The notes beneath the pieces were generated by a model. It was not told the origin of the DNA, searched no databases, and saw nothing but the letters and a program-made list of their open reading frames with translations. A DNA stretch of 24,262 bases from Candidatus Wallbacteria bacterium (GTDB lineage: Bacteria; Muiribacteriota; UBA6191; JACPRK01), in contig JACQFU010000467.1 in assembly GCA_016199905.1 (NCBI GenBank), positions 1 through 24,262 on the forward strand, read 5' to 3'. Position numbers and translations under genes: made by a program. The stretch's first letter is position 1; every line of letters starts with the position of its first letter. Shown here piece after piece: positions 16,209 to 23,806 of the stretch.

Positions 16209-17840
16209 TCAGACTGAACGGCTCCGGCCAGTCCTCTTGGCGGAAACCGCGCGTTGTGGCTTGTAGCCCGTCAGTTCCCGAAGCTTCTGGGAGGAGCCGT
16301 TCGACGCGCTGGCCACTCTGGCGGCGAGCCCGGCGAGGGTCCGGACGCCGAAGCCGGTGGGGCCGCGCTTCGGCAGATAGGGCTTGTGAAGGTACATCGA
16401 GGAGTCCTCGTCGGACCAGGCCGTGCCGGCAATGTCGAGATGGGCCCACGGACGGCCGTCGACGAAGGTCTCGAGGAACTTCCCGGCTGTGATCGTGCCG
16501 GCGTGACGCGGACCGGAGTTGGTCAGGTCGGCGACGGAGCTGCGCATGTGGACCAGGTATTCGTCGTACAGAGGCAGTTCCCAGAACCGTTCGGCGTAAT
16601 GCTCGCCTACAGTTCGAAGTGTCTGGACCAGCCACGCATTCGTCCCCATCACTCCGGCAACCGAGGTTCCCAGGGCCACCAGAACAGCGCCTGTGAGGGT
16701 GGCCACGTCGACCACGAGGTCGGGGTCGTGTTCGCACGCGTAGGCCAGACCGTCCGCAAGCAGCATGCGCCCCTCGGCATCGGTGTTGGTGACCTCCACG
16801 TAGCTGCCGTTGTACATCCGGATCACGTCGGACGGCCGATAGGCGCCGCCATCGGGCATGTTCTCGGCGGTTGGAATGATCGCTCGAAGCTCCACCGGCA
16901 ACCCCAGGGTTGCGACCGCGTCCATCGCCTCCAGGACGGCCGCCGCCCCGGACATGTCGTACTTCATGTGGTGCATGTTCTCCGACGGCTTGATCGAGAT
17001 CCCGCCCGAGTCGAACGTCACGCCCTTACCGACCAGCGTCAGCCGCGGCAGCCCGGCCCGCTTGCTGGGGCGATAGAGGAGATCGGCCAAGAAGCAGGAC
17101 CGGCGCGAGCCCGATCCGACGGCGAGAATCCCGCCCATTCCGCGAGCCTTCAGCTCGGCGGGGCCCAGGACCGTGAGCGACAGCTTGTGCTGCTTGGCGA
17201 CCTTTTCGGCGGCCGACACCAGCTCCTCGGGGCCAAGGAGATTGGCCGGCAGGAAGGCCAGCTCTCGGGCCTGGATTGTGGCCAGCGCGAAGGTTTTCCC
17301 CCGCTCCCCGGCCGCGCGAGCCGGCGACGTGTCCCGCGAGGAGGAGGCCAGCAGTTTCAGCTCCCGGAAGGGCCGGACAGCATCGGCCTTCTTCGAGTAG
17401 CGCTTGAACTTGTGCAGCCCGAGCAGAGCCCCTTCCACCGCCGCCTCGGCCACGTCCACACAGGAGAGCTCCGGGACGGTGGCCGCGACCAGCAGCATGC
17501 GTTCGACGCCAATCTTGCGCAACGTGCGAACCGCCTTGGCGACGACGGACCGCAGATCGTCGAGCCGGAACGACGCGCGGCGGCCGCATCCCATGACCAG
17601 GACGTGGCTAAATGGCGCGCCGGGACGGGCGTGAAGGATCGTGAACTCCTTCATGGTCCCGGTCAGCTCCGCGCTCTTCCGCAGGGCAGCCAGATCGACG
17701 CCGGTGATCGACGCGATCTTCCGGGAAACTTCAGGGCTGCCGTCCCCGTCCGTGAAAGCTGGAATCATCACCGCCGGGCAGATGGCCTTCGAAACATCTC
17801 CCGCATCGACCGTGAACTCGAAATCCGTACCGTTCCACAC
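16209..17840 (-). CDS. pepA: Leucyl aminopeptidase (M17)
   Basis: This 543-residue cytoplasmic metallopeptidase removes N-terminal residues, preferring leucine, and uses two divalent metals. The M17 signature NTDAEGR is present at 352-358. The active site is complete by comparison with the Escherichia coli enzyme: Lys272, Asp277 (GKGVTFDSGG), Lys284, Asp295, Asp354, Glu356 and Arg358. The N-terminal 170 residues form the usual less conserved cap domain. The protein is somewhat longer than the usual 480-500 residues and ends in a basic tail (about residues 510-543). The start is GTG at 17840, with AGAGAGG nine bases upstream. It precedes the CHASE2 system but is separated from it by the 314-base gap, so common transcription is uncertain. 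Confidence 0.95.
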   Translation of the reverse strand: MWNGTDFEFTVDAGDVSKAICPAVMIPAFTDGDGSPEVSRKIASITGVDLAALRKSAELTGTMKEFTILHARPGAPFSHVLVMGCGRRASFRLDDLRSVVAKAVRTLRKIGVERMLLVAATVPELSCVDVAEAAVEGALLGLHKFKRYSKKADAVRPFRELKLLASSSRDTSPARAAGERGKTFALATIQARELAFLPANLLGPEELVSAAEKVAKQHKLSLTVLGPAELKARGMGGILAVGSGSRRSCFLADLLYRPSKRAGLPRLTLVGKGVTFDSGGISIKPSENMHHMKYDMSGAAAVLEAMDAVATLGLPVELRAIIPTAENMPDGGAYRPSDVIRMYNGSYVEVTNTDAEGRMLLADGLAYACEHDPDLVVDVATLTGAVLVALGTSVAGVMGTNAWLVQTLRTVGEHYAERFWELPLYDEYLVHMRSSVADLTNSGPRHAGTITAGKFLETFVDGRPWAHLDIAGTAWSDEDSSMYLHKPYLPKRGPTGFGVRTLAGLAARVASASNGSSQKLRELTGYKPQRAVSAKRTGRSRSV

Positions 17841-18420
17841 AGTGTTTGGCCTCTCTTCGGGTCACTGAGGTTCGCCTCCACCGGAGGGTCACCTGTCTGA
17901 GCATCCAAGCTGTTCGAAGGTACCACGTTCCTGCCCGCCATCATCAGTGCCAGGCAGGACCTCGTGATGTTCGGCCGGCCCGGCGCCGGCTGTCACCGGT
18001 ACGGAACACCCCGGCGCCCGACGCCGGAGCCCCCGCCACAAGTGCGGAAAACACCGGGTTCCCGGAGGATGCTCTCGGTCGATGTCGCAGGGTCCAGGGA
18101 AGAGGCACGGGCAAATCGAGCTCCAGACGTCCAGGACGGTGGAGCGATCGTGAGTCCCGAAGCACGAGCCACGCGCGACGCCACGGTCGAACCTCTGGTG
18201 GCGCAAAGCGAGCACGCATTCGAGAACGCATCGTCCAGGGCCAAGATGGCCTCCGGCGCCGTGATGTGGCCGCTCGTGCATGGTGCTGACGGCCGGACCG
18301 TTCCCTCCTCCATGGCCAGGGTCGAGAAGAGTCTATTCGGCAAGGGAACGCCTGCCGCCGATTCGATCGGACGAACGGGGCGGCGGTCCCGCCGCCGTCG
18401 CGTGGTAGGATTCCTGGCGA
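17841..18420. other. Divergent intergenic region without a convincing gene
   Basis: This stretch separates the minus-strand pepA gene from the plus-strand DUF1848 gene and should contain the promoters of both. Near pepA, TGGTACCTT on the minus strand (17917-17925) looks like an extended -10 element. Near the right edge are a GC-rich hairpin (18379-18396) and TGGTAGGAT (18403-18411). Open frames exist on both strands between about 17960 and 18340. Their starts lack ribosome binding sites, their composition resembles shadow frames, and no motif was recognised. A decayed gene cannot be excluded. Confidence 0.5.
18379..18411 (+). promoter_or_regulatory. Hairpin and extended -10-like element before the DUF1848 gene
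   Basis: GGCGGCG (18379-18385) pairs with CGCCGCC (18390-18396) across a four-base loop. Directly after it comes TGGTAGGAT (18403-18411), a TGn-TAnnAT extended -10-like sequence. If used, transcription would begin within a few bases of the ATG at 18421, giving a nearly leaderless message. The hairpin could serve as an operator or as the end of a transcript from the left; the sequence does not decide. Confidence 0.3.
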
Positions 18421-19362
18421 ATGTCCCACCTGCCGCGCTGGTCGGCGGGGGCGCTCGTCCCAGGGGCCGTCGGGGTCAGCGCCAGCCGCCGGACGGACAT
18501 ACCGGCTCTGTTCGGCCCATGGTTCTGCAACCGCCTGGACGCCGGTTTCGCCGAGTACATCCCGGCCGGACCGCCCCGGCGAGTCCGGCGCAGCTTGCTG
18601 CCGGCCGACGTGACGCACTTCGACTTCTGGACCAAGTGGCCCAGACCGTTCTTCTCGGCCTTGGGCAAGGTGCTGGAGCGCGGCTACCCCGTGCTGGCCA
18701 ACGTAACCGTCACGGGTCTGGGCGGCACCGAGGTCGAGCCCAACGTGCCGCCGGCAGAGCGGGCCGTGGAGGCGCTGCTGGAGCTGTCGCGGCGGTTGCG
18801 GCCGGGGGCGGTGCTGTGGCGCTACGACCCGGTGTTCGTCTCGCGGCGCCACGGGCTCGCCGAGCACCTCGACGCGTTTGCGCGTCTGGTGGAGCGACTG
18901 GCCGGGCACGTCGACCGCGTGGCCGTCAGCTTCGTCACCCCGTACGGCCGGCGGGTCGTGCCGGACCTGGCGGCCTACCAATCCGAGTGGGACGACCCGA
19001 TGACGCCAATGAATCTCGAGGAACGCGCCGGCCTGATCGAGCGGCTCCGGGCCATCGCCGAGCCGGCCGGCATCCCGTTCACCCTCTGCTGCCTTCCCGA
19101 GGAGTCGGCCGCCACGGGTTGCCCGGCGACGGGGTGCAACGCCTGGAGCTGGGTGTTGCGAATCTATCCCGAGCTGGCCGCCCACCGCATGCTGAAGACG
19201 CGCCCCGGACGGCCCGGTTGCGAGTGCAGCGAGGAGATCGACATCGGCGTCTACGACACCTGCGTGCTGGGGTGCCGATACAGCTACGGCAGCTGCTCGC
19301 TGGGGCGGGCGAAGGAACTGTTCGCGCGCCACGATCCCGCGGCGGCGTGCATCGTGCCGTGA
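18421..19362 (+). CDS. DUF1848 family protein
   Basis: This 313-residue cytoplasmic protein belongs to the DUF1848 family, whose function is unknown to me. The family landmarks are visible: VSASRRTDIPALFGPWF near the N terminus, VTHFDFWTKWPRPF at about residue 62, a YPVLANVTVTG strand, and the C-terminal Cys-rich segment CECSEEIDIGVYDTCVLGC. Many relatives continue with YCYA, giving a CxxxCxYC-type cluster that resembles a metal or Fe-S site. Here the segment reads CRYSYGSC, so the last Cys appears replaced by Ser, with another Cys three residues later. The gene stands alone, pointing away from pepA, and is followed by a hairpin. The ATG at 18421 has AGGA about ten bases upstream. Confidence 0.85.
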   Translation: MSHLPRWSAGALVPGAVGVSASRRTDIPALFGPWFCNRLDAGFAEYIPAGPPRRVRRSLLPADVTHFDFWTKWPRPFFSALGKVLERGYPVLANVTVTGLGGTEVEPNVPPAERAVEALLELSRRLRPGAVLWRYDPVFVSRRHGLAEHLDAFARLVERLAGHVDRVAVSFVTPYGRRVVPDLAAYQSEWDDPMTPMNLEERAGLIERLRAIAEPAGIPFTLCCLPEESAATGCPATGCNAWSWVLRIYPELAAHRMLKTRPGRPGCECSEEIDIGVYDTCVLGCRYSYGSCSLGRAKELFARHDPAAACIVP

Positions 19363-19397
19363 GGAATGGGGGAGAGACGAGGAGTCGATTTGAGACG

Positions 19398-19428
19398 GGA
19401 GATTTGAAACGGGAATCTGCAAATCTCC
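19398..19428 (+). terminator. Probable terminator hairpin after the DUF1848 gene
   Basis: GGAGATTTG (19398-19406) pairs perfectly with CAAATCTCC (19420-19428) across a 13-base loop, followed by ATTTTC. It lies 36 bases after the DUF1848 stop, inside an unusually AT-rich patch for this genome. The stem is only moderately GC-rich and the T-run is short, so termination may be weak. Confidence 0.45.
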
Positions 19429-19489
19429 ATTTTCAAGTTCATCCATTCCCCTCCCCCGCCGTCTCCCTCCTTTCCTCGCGCGCCCGCGT

Positions 19490-19519
19490 TAGACATTCCT
19501 CTGCGTCGCATGCTATTCT
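19490..19519 (+). promoter_or_regulatory. Probable promoter of the sigma factor-Hint-galU operon
   Basis: TAGACA (19490-19495) and TATTCT (19514-19519) are separated by 18 bases, and TATTCT is preceded by TGC, making an extended -10 element. Transcription from about 19526 would place the ATG at 19510 outside the message and leave a leader of about 38 bases before the GTG at 19564. This supports the shorter start for the sigma factor. Confidence 0.45.
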
Positions 19520-19563
19520 GGGCGTCCCTCCGTGCACCCAGCTGGGGAGAGAGACGGGCGATA

Positions 19564-20139
19564 GTGGCCGACGAACATGCGCTGATCGATCGGGTGCTGG
19601 CGGGAGACCGGGATGCCTTCGAAAGCCTGGTCCTGACCCATCAGCACCGGGTGTACACGCTGCTCTGGAGATTGCTTCGGGATCGCGAGACTGCGCAGGA
19701 TCTGACCCAGGAAGTCTTCCTCAAGGTTTATCAGAGACTCACCGATCTGAAGGAACGAAACAAGCTGGGACCCTGGATCATGCAGGTCGCGCACAACCTC
19801 GGGCTGGACCACATCAAGAAGCGCAAGGTCGACGCCTTCAGCGCCGATTTCGCCGACGAGCTGACCGAACAGCGCGTCCACGGGAGCCTCTCGTCGACGC
19901 CGGTCGAGTCGCCCGAAGAGATCGTGCTCAGGATGACGCCCGGGACGCTGTCGCAGATCATCGACACCCTCGACCTGAAGTACCGGGAGGTCCTCACCCT
20001 GCGATTCGTGCAGGGTTTTTCGTTCCAGGACATCGCCAAGATCATGAACCTGCCCCTCACGACGGTGAAGTTCCGAAAGCATTACGCGATGCAGATCCTC
20101 AAGGAGAAGTGGCTCGAGACGGGGGAGGCGCAGCCATGA
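19564..20139 (+). CDS. ECF-type RNA polymerase sigma factor
   Basis: This 191-residue sigma-70 family protein has region 2 at about residues 15-75 (GDRDAFESLVLTHQHRVYTL, DRETAQDLTQEVFLKVYQRL) and region 4 at about 125-185 (LDLKYREVLTLRFVQGFSF, DIAKIMNLPLTTVKFRKHYA). It has no region 1.1 or 3, as in the extracytoplasmic-function group. GTG at 19564 was chosen: it has a GGGGAGAGAG site upstream and follows the probable promoter, while the in-frame ATG at 19510 would add 18 unrelated residues. The next gene starts inside its stop codon (ATGA at 20136). No anti-sigma gene follows, which is unusual for an ECF factor. Its targets are unknown; galU in the same series suggests envelope polysaccharide genes. 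Confidence 0.93.
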   Translation: MADEHALIDRVLAGDRDAFESLVLTHQHRVYTLLWRLLRDRETAQDLTQEVFLKVYQRLTDLKERNKLGPWIMQVAHNLGLDHIKKRKVDAFSADFADELTEQRVHGSLSSTPVESPEEIVLRMTPGTLSQIIDTLDLKYREVLTLRFVQGFSFQDIAKIMNLPLTTVKFRKHYAMQILKEKWLETGEAQP

Positions 20140-20261
20140 GGGTGGAGGAGTCGGCCCTCGGTCCGCGCCTTGGGGCGTCGGGCTCTCCGGAGTGTCCCTG
20201 CTCGGCGGCGGCAACTCGCTACTCGCTACTCGCATGTTCCCCCCGGGCACGCAGGTCGTAA
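20136..20261 (+). CDS. Short coupled reading frame, probable 5' end of the Hint gene in another frame
   Basis: The ATG at 20136 overlaps the sigma-factor stop (ATGA) and has an excellent GGGGGAGG site seven bases upstream. It is the best-supported translation start between the sigma factor and galU. It opens a frame of only 41 codons, reading SPECPCSAAATRYSLLACSP before stopping at 20261. The Hint domain begins in another frame at the same place. Adding one base in the C6 tract (20239-20244) would continue this frame into the Hint domain as LLAC-(S/F)PPGTQVV. It is therefore either the broken 5' end of that gene, a genuine short leader peptide, or the product of a sequencing error. Confidence 0.5.
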   Translation: MRVEESALGPRLGASGSPECPCSAAATRYSLLACSPRARRS

Positions 20262-21379
20262 CCGAATCGGGGGCCGTCGACGTGAGGCGGCTTCACGGCA
20301 ACGAGAGGCTTCAGGTTTGCCTTCCCTCGGGTAAGGCGGGGTTCCGCGCCATCAAGCGCGTCTACATGGGCAGCGCTCCGGGCAAGCTCTTCTGCCTGCA
20401 GACCTCGACGGGGCGTCGGTTCTGCGCCACCCCGGATCAGCCTCTGCCGTACGGGCTGCAGGTCACGCGCCTTTTCCACGACCTGATGCTGGTGAAGCGC
20501 GAGGGGCTCGGCTTCTTCCTGGTCGTCGCCAATGGACTCTTCCGGGACAACGTCGAGACGAGGATCCTCTTCAAGCGCCAGGAACCCCAGAGCAAGGAGT
20601 CGGTCTGGTTGCTCTCGGCGAACTTGAGCGCCAACCAGGCCAACTACGAGCAAGCGCTGCTGTCCTGCCAGTACGGCATCCCGATGTTCCCGACCGGCAC
20701 GCGCAAGGGCGAACGGACCATGCCCGAGGAGCTTTTCCGGCGCCTGCTCATCGAAGTGAACACGTTCGCGCGAGCCCGCCGCCTGCTGGCCGACCGGCAC
20801 CTGGACGAGGAGCTGCCGCACTGGCTGATGCGCGCTCTGCCGGAAGCCGAGCTGCCGCACCGCCAGTTGCTGGACGTGGTTTACTTCGGGGGCGACGACG
20901 CCCGCCACGCCGTGAACCGGCATCCCCTGGGCGAGAGCCTGCGCATCACGGGAGAGAAGCTTCGAAACCTGATGACTCGCCAGGTGCGTCTGGAGAGCTT
21001 GCCCAACAGGCAGGAGGTCGCCGAGCGGATCGAGGCCGCCCGCAAGGACCCGTTCGCCGACGTGCAGGAGAGGGTCCGGCTGGGCCTGGCGAAACCCTAT
21101 TTCCTGATGCCGCTCGCCTATGCGCGCCCGGGGATGGTGTGCGTGGCGTGGACCCCCGATGGCCTGCGCGAGGACCCGATCGAACAGGCGCTGCTGGAAC
21201 GCTACGAGGGGCCGGTCTACGGGATCGATCTGGAAGGCGACGAGCCGCTCGTTGCGGGCGGACTGGTGATGGGGCTGGCTCGCCCGGCAGGCCATCGGGC
21301 GCCGGAGCCCACCGTTGAAATCCGACTCGAAGGGTCCGCTGACGCCGATACGGGCGGCCCGGGGAGGTCCGCGCCATGA
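20192..21379 (+). CDS. Hint (intein-like) domain protein
   Basis: As read, this is a 395-residue protein (GTG at 20192). It opens with an intein-type N block (MFPPGTQVVTESGAVDVRRL, then a LFCLQTSTGRRFCATPDQPL strand pair). It closes with an intein-type C block (YEGPVYGIDLEGDEPLVAGGLVMGL, at about 21210-21275). The middle 250 residues are not recognised as a homing endonuclease. The splicing residues look lost: Met stands where Cys1 is expected, Gln where the block B His is usual (TPDQ), and there is no terminal His-Asn. A TGT codon for Cys lies one base away in the other frame. GTG at 20192 and ATG at 20234 both lack a usable ribosome binding site; the frame starting at 20136 has one. The stop overlaps the galU start (ATGA). 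Confidence 0.72.
   Translation: MSLLGGGNSLLATRMFPPGTQVVTESGAVDVRRLHGNERLQVCLPSGKAGFRAIKRVYMGSAPGKLFCLQTSTGRRFCATPDQPLPYGLQVTRLFHDLMLVKREGLGFFLVVANGLFRDNVETRILFKRQEPQSKESVWLLSANLSANQANYEQALLSCQYGIPMFPTGTRKGERTMPEELFRRLLIEVNTFARARRLLADRHLDEELPHWLMRALPEAELPHRQLLDVVYFGGDDARHAVNRHPLGESLRITGEKLRNLMTRQVRLESLPNRQEVAERIEAARKDPFADVQERVRLGLAKPYFLMPLAYARPGMVCVAWTPDGLREDPIEQALLERYEGPVYGIDLEGDEPLVAGGLVMGLARPAGHRAPEPTVEIRLEGSADADTGGPGRSAP
20214..20233 (+). repeat. 7-base tandem repeat at the Hint gene start
   Basis: ACTCGCT occurs as two full copies and a third lacking its last base, ending directly at ATGTTCCCCCC. The unit is not a multiple of three, so gain of one copy or loss of two would also join the coupled frame starting at 20136 to the Hint frame. 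Together with the adjacent C6 tract, this makes the junction prone to slippage. Confidence 0.9.
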
Positions 21380-22239
21380 CGGTGACCAAGGGAATCTTCC
21401 CGGTCGCAGGCCTCGGCACGCGGTTCCTTCCTGCCACGAAGGCCCAGCCCAAGGTGATGCTGCCGCTGGTGGACAAGCCGATCATCCACTACGTGGTCGA
21501 AGAGGCCGTCCAGAGCGGCATCGAGGACATCATCTTCGTCACCGGCCGCGGCCAGGCAGCCATCGAGAACTACTTCGATCTGTCCTTCGAGCTCGAGGAG
21601 TTCCTCCGCACCAAGAACAAGACGGGCGAGCTGGAGCAGTTGAACGGCATCTCGAACCTCATCAACCCCTGCTACATCCGCCAGAAGGCTGCCAAGGGGC
21701 TGGGGCATGCCATCCTGGTGGCGCGCCACCTGGTGGAGAACGAGCCTTTCGCGGTCTTCCTGGGGGACGACGTGATCGACTCCCGGATCCCGTGCATGCG
21801 GCAGATGCTGAACGTTTACGAGCGCTACCATTGCAGCGTCGTGGCCCTGCAACGGGTCGAACGCGCGCAGACGCCGAGCTATGGAATCGTGAAACCGCGA
21901 CAGATAGACGAGCGACTCTTCCAGGTGCTCGACATGGTGGAGAAGCCCTCGCCCGAGGAAGCGCCGAGCGACCTGGCCATCATCGGCCGCTACCTGCTCA
22001 CTCCGGAGATATTCCAGGAGCTGGCCGACACCGCCCCGGGCAAGGGCGGCGAAATCCAGCTCACCGATGCGCTGCGCCGGTTGCTCAAGCGACAGGCCGT
22101 CTACGGGTTCATCTTCGAGGGCACCCGCTACGACACCGGCGACAAGATCGGTTTCCTCAAGGCGACCGTCGAGTTCGCGCTGCGCCGGTCCGATATCGGC
22201 GAGGACTTCCGCGCTTATCTGAAGGCGCTCGCGCTATAG
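21376..22239 (+). CDS. galU: UTP-glucose-1-phosphate uridylyltransferase
   Basis: This 287-residue cytoplasmic nucleotidyltransferase makes UDP-glucose from UTP and glucose-1-phosphate, feeding envelope and exopolysaccharide synthesis. The nucleotide-binding motif GLGTRFLPATKAQPK is at the N terminus. VDKPIIHYVVEEA, KGLGHAILVARH, the metal-binding region FAVFLGDDVID, VEKPSPEEAPSDLAIIGRYLL and GGEIQLTDALRRLL follow in the usual order for GalU, and the length is typical. One oddity is PKVMLPL where most GalU proteins have PKEMLPL. The ATG at 21376 overlaps the Hint stop (ATGA), so translation is coupled to the Hint gene. It ends 47 bases before trpG. Confidence 0.96.
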   Translation: MTVTKGIFPVAGLGTRFLPATKAQPKVMLPLVDKPIIHYVVEEAVQSGIEDIIFVTGRGQAAIENYFDLSFELEEFLRTKNKTGELEQLNGISNLINPCYIRQKAAKGLGHAILVARHLVENEPFAVFLGDDVIDSRIPCMRQMLNVYERYHCSVVALQRVERAQTPSYGIVKPRQIDERLFQVLDMVEKPSPEEAPSDLAIIGRYLLTPEIFQELADTAPGKGGEIQLTDALRRLLKRQAVYGFIFEGTRYDTGDKIGFLKATVEFALRRSDIGEDFRAYLKALAL

Positions 22240-22252
22240 GGGAACCTCCCCC

Positions 22253-22263
22253 TGTGTTACGAT
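22253..22263 (+). promoter_or_regulatory. Possible extended -10 element before trpG
   Basis: TGTTACGAT (22255-22263) has the TGn-TAnnAT form of an extended -10 element and lies 23 bases before the trpG ATG, within the 47-base gap after galU. There is no clear -35 element. If used, the message would have a short leader and trpG would be partly independent of galU. Confidence 0.28.
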
Positions 22264-22286
22264 TGACGCCTCCCGGAGCGCGCCTG

Positions 22287-22907
<621 letters not shown>

Positions 22908-22942
22908 AGCCTCGCGAACAGTCCGAGGCCACCGCCGGAAAG

Positions 22943-23806
22943 ATGCGCCTGCAGCGCTTCCTGTCGATGGCAGGCGTGGCCTCGCGCCGTCAGGCCGAGG
23001 AGCTGATCCGCGAGGGCAGCGTCCGGGTCAACGGCAAGACCGCCGACATCGGGATGTCCGTCGATCCGCGCACCGATCGCGTCACCGTCGAGGGAAAACG
23101 CATTCAGGGTGGCCGCGAGCCCGTCTACCTGGCCCTGCACAAGCCCCGGGAAGTGATCTGCACGCGCGACGATCCGCAGGGCCGGCGCACGGTGATGGAG
23201 TTCGTGCCGCCGGGCGTCGGACTGGTCAGCTCGGTCGGGCGCCTGGACTACCACTCGTCAGGCCTGCTGCTGCTCACCAACGACGGCGAGCTCGCCAACC
23301 GCCTGGCGAAACCCGCCTCGGAGGTGCCCAAGATTTACCGGGTCAAAGCCGCCCATCCGTTCGAGGAAGAAGCCGCCCGCCGATTCCGAGAAGGCGTGCC
23401 GCTCGACGGGATCCGGACGCTGCCCGCGAAGCTGCGGGCCCTCGCGGACCGCTCGGGTTTCTGGTACGAAGTCGCGCTGACGGAAGGCCGCAACCGACAA
23501 GTGCGCCGGATGTTCGAGGCGCTGGGGAACCGCGTTCAGAAGCTGACGCGGGTCGCCATCGGTCCCGTGGAACTGGGGAAGCTGAAGCCCGGCGAAGTCC
23601 GGCCGCTCACGCCGGGCGAGCTGCAAAAACTGCAGGAGGCGGCGGGCCTGGCCGAGCCCAAGTCACGCAAGCGGAAGAAGGGATGGGCGTTGCCGAAGTC
23701 CAGGCGGCCCGCAGCGAGCGGCAGGACCCGCGACGTCACCGGTACGCAACGCAACTCGACGACCCGGCGCCAGGAACGGCGCCCGCGCGAACGGAAGGCA
23801 AAATGA
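22943..23806 (+). CDS. rluB: rRNA pseudouridine synthase (RluB/RsuA family)
   Basis: This protein of about 287 residues isomerises a uridine in ribosomal RNA. An N-terminal S4 RNA-binding domain (RLQRFLSMAGVASRRQAEEL, about 1-60) precedes the catalytic domain. The catalytic Asp102 lies in VGRLDYHSSGLLLLTNDGEL, and the C-terminal family motif GRNRQVRRMFEALG is present. After about residue 235 comes a very basic tail rich in Lys, Arg and Pro, a common RNA-binding extension in this family. The ATG at 22943 was chosen. An in-frame TTG at 22904 overlaps the trpG stop (TTGA) and would add 13 residues, so a coupled TTG start is possible. RluB is favoured over RluE or RluF by domain layout, but the target site is not proven. 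Confidence 0.92.
   Translation: MRLQRFLSMAGVASRRQAEELIREGSVRVNGKTADIGMSVDPRTDRVTVEGKRIQGGREPVYLALHKPREVICTRDDPQGRRTVMEFVPPGVGLVSSVGRLDYHSSGLLLLTNDGELANRLAKPASEVPKIYRVKAAHPFEEEAARRFREGVPLDGIRTLPAKLRALADRSGFWYEVALTEGRNRQVRRMFEALGNRVQKLTRVAIGPVELGKLKPGEVRPLTPGELQKLQEAAGLAEPKSRKRKKGWALPKSRRPAASGRTRDVTGTQRNSTTRRQERRPRERKAK

Noticed and set aside
17993..18343. 116-codon minus-strand frame in the divergent gap
   Set aside because: It begins with TTG and has no ribosome binding site or recognised motif, so it is too weak to call a gene.
17944..19446. 500-codon minus-strand frame opposite the DUF1848 gene
   Set aside because: Shadow frame; the plus strand carries the conserved DUF1848 motifs.
19510..19563. 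18-codon N-terminal extension of the sigma factor
   Set aside because: It overlaps the probable -10 element, so it would lie outside the transcript. The GTG at 19564 has a ribosome binding site.
22240..22258. AGGGG/CCCCT hairpin between galU and trpG as a terminator
   Set aside because: The stem is only 5 bp with no T-run, too weak to support termination.
21315..22286. Upstream extension of the trpG frame through galU
   Set aside because: It is in another frame of the galU gene. The trpG family sequence begins exactly at the ATG at 22287.
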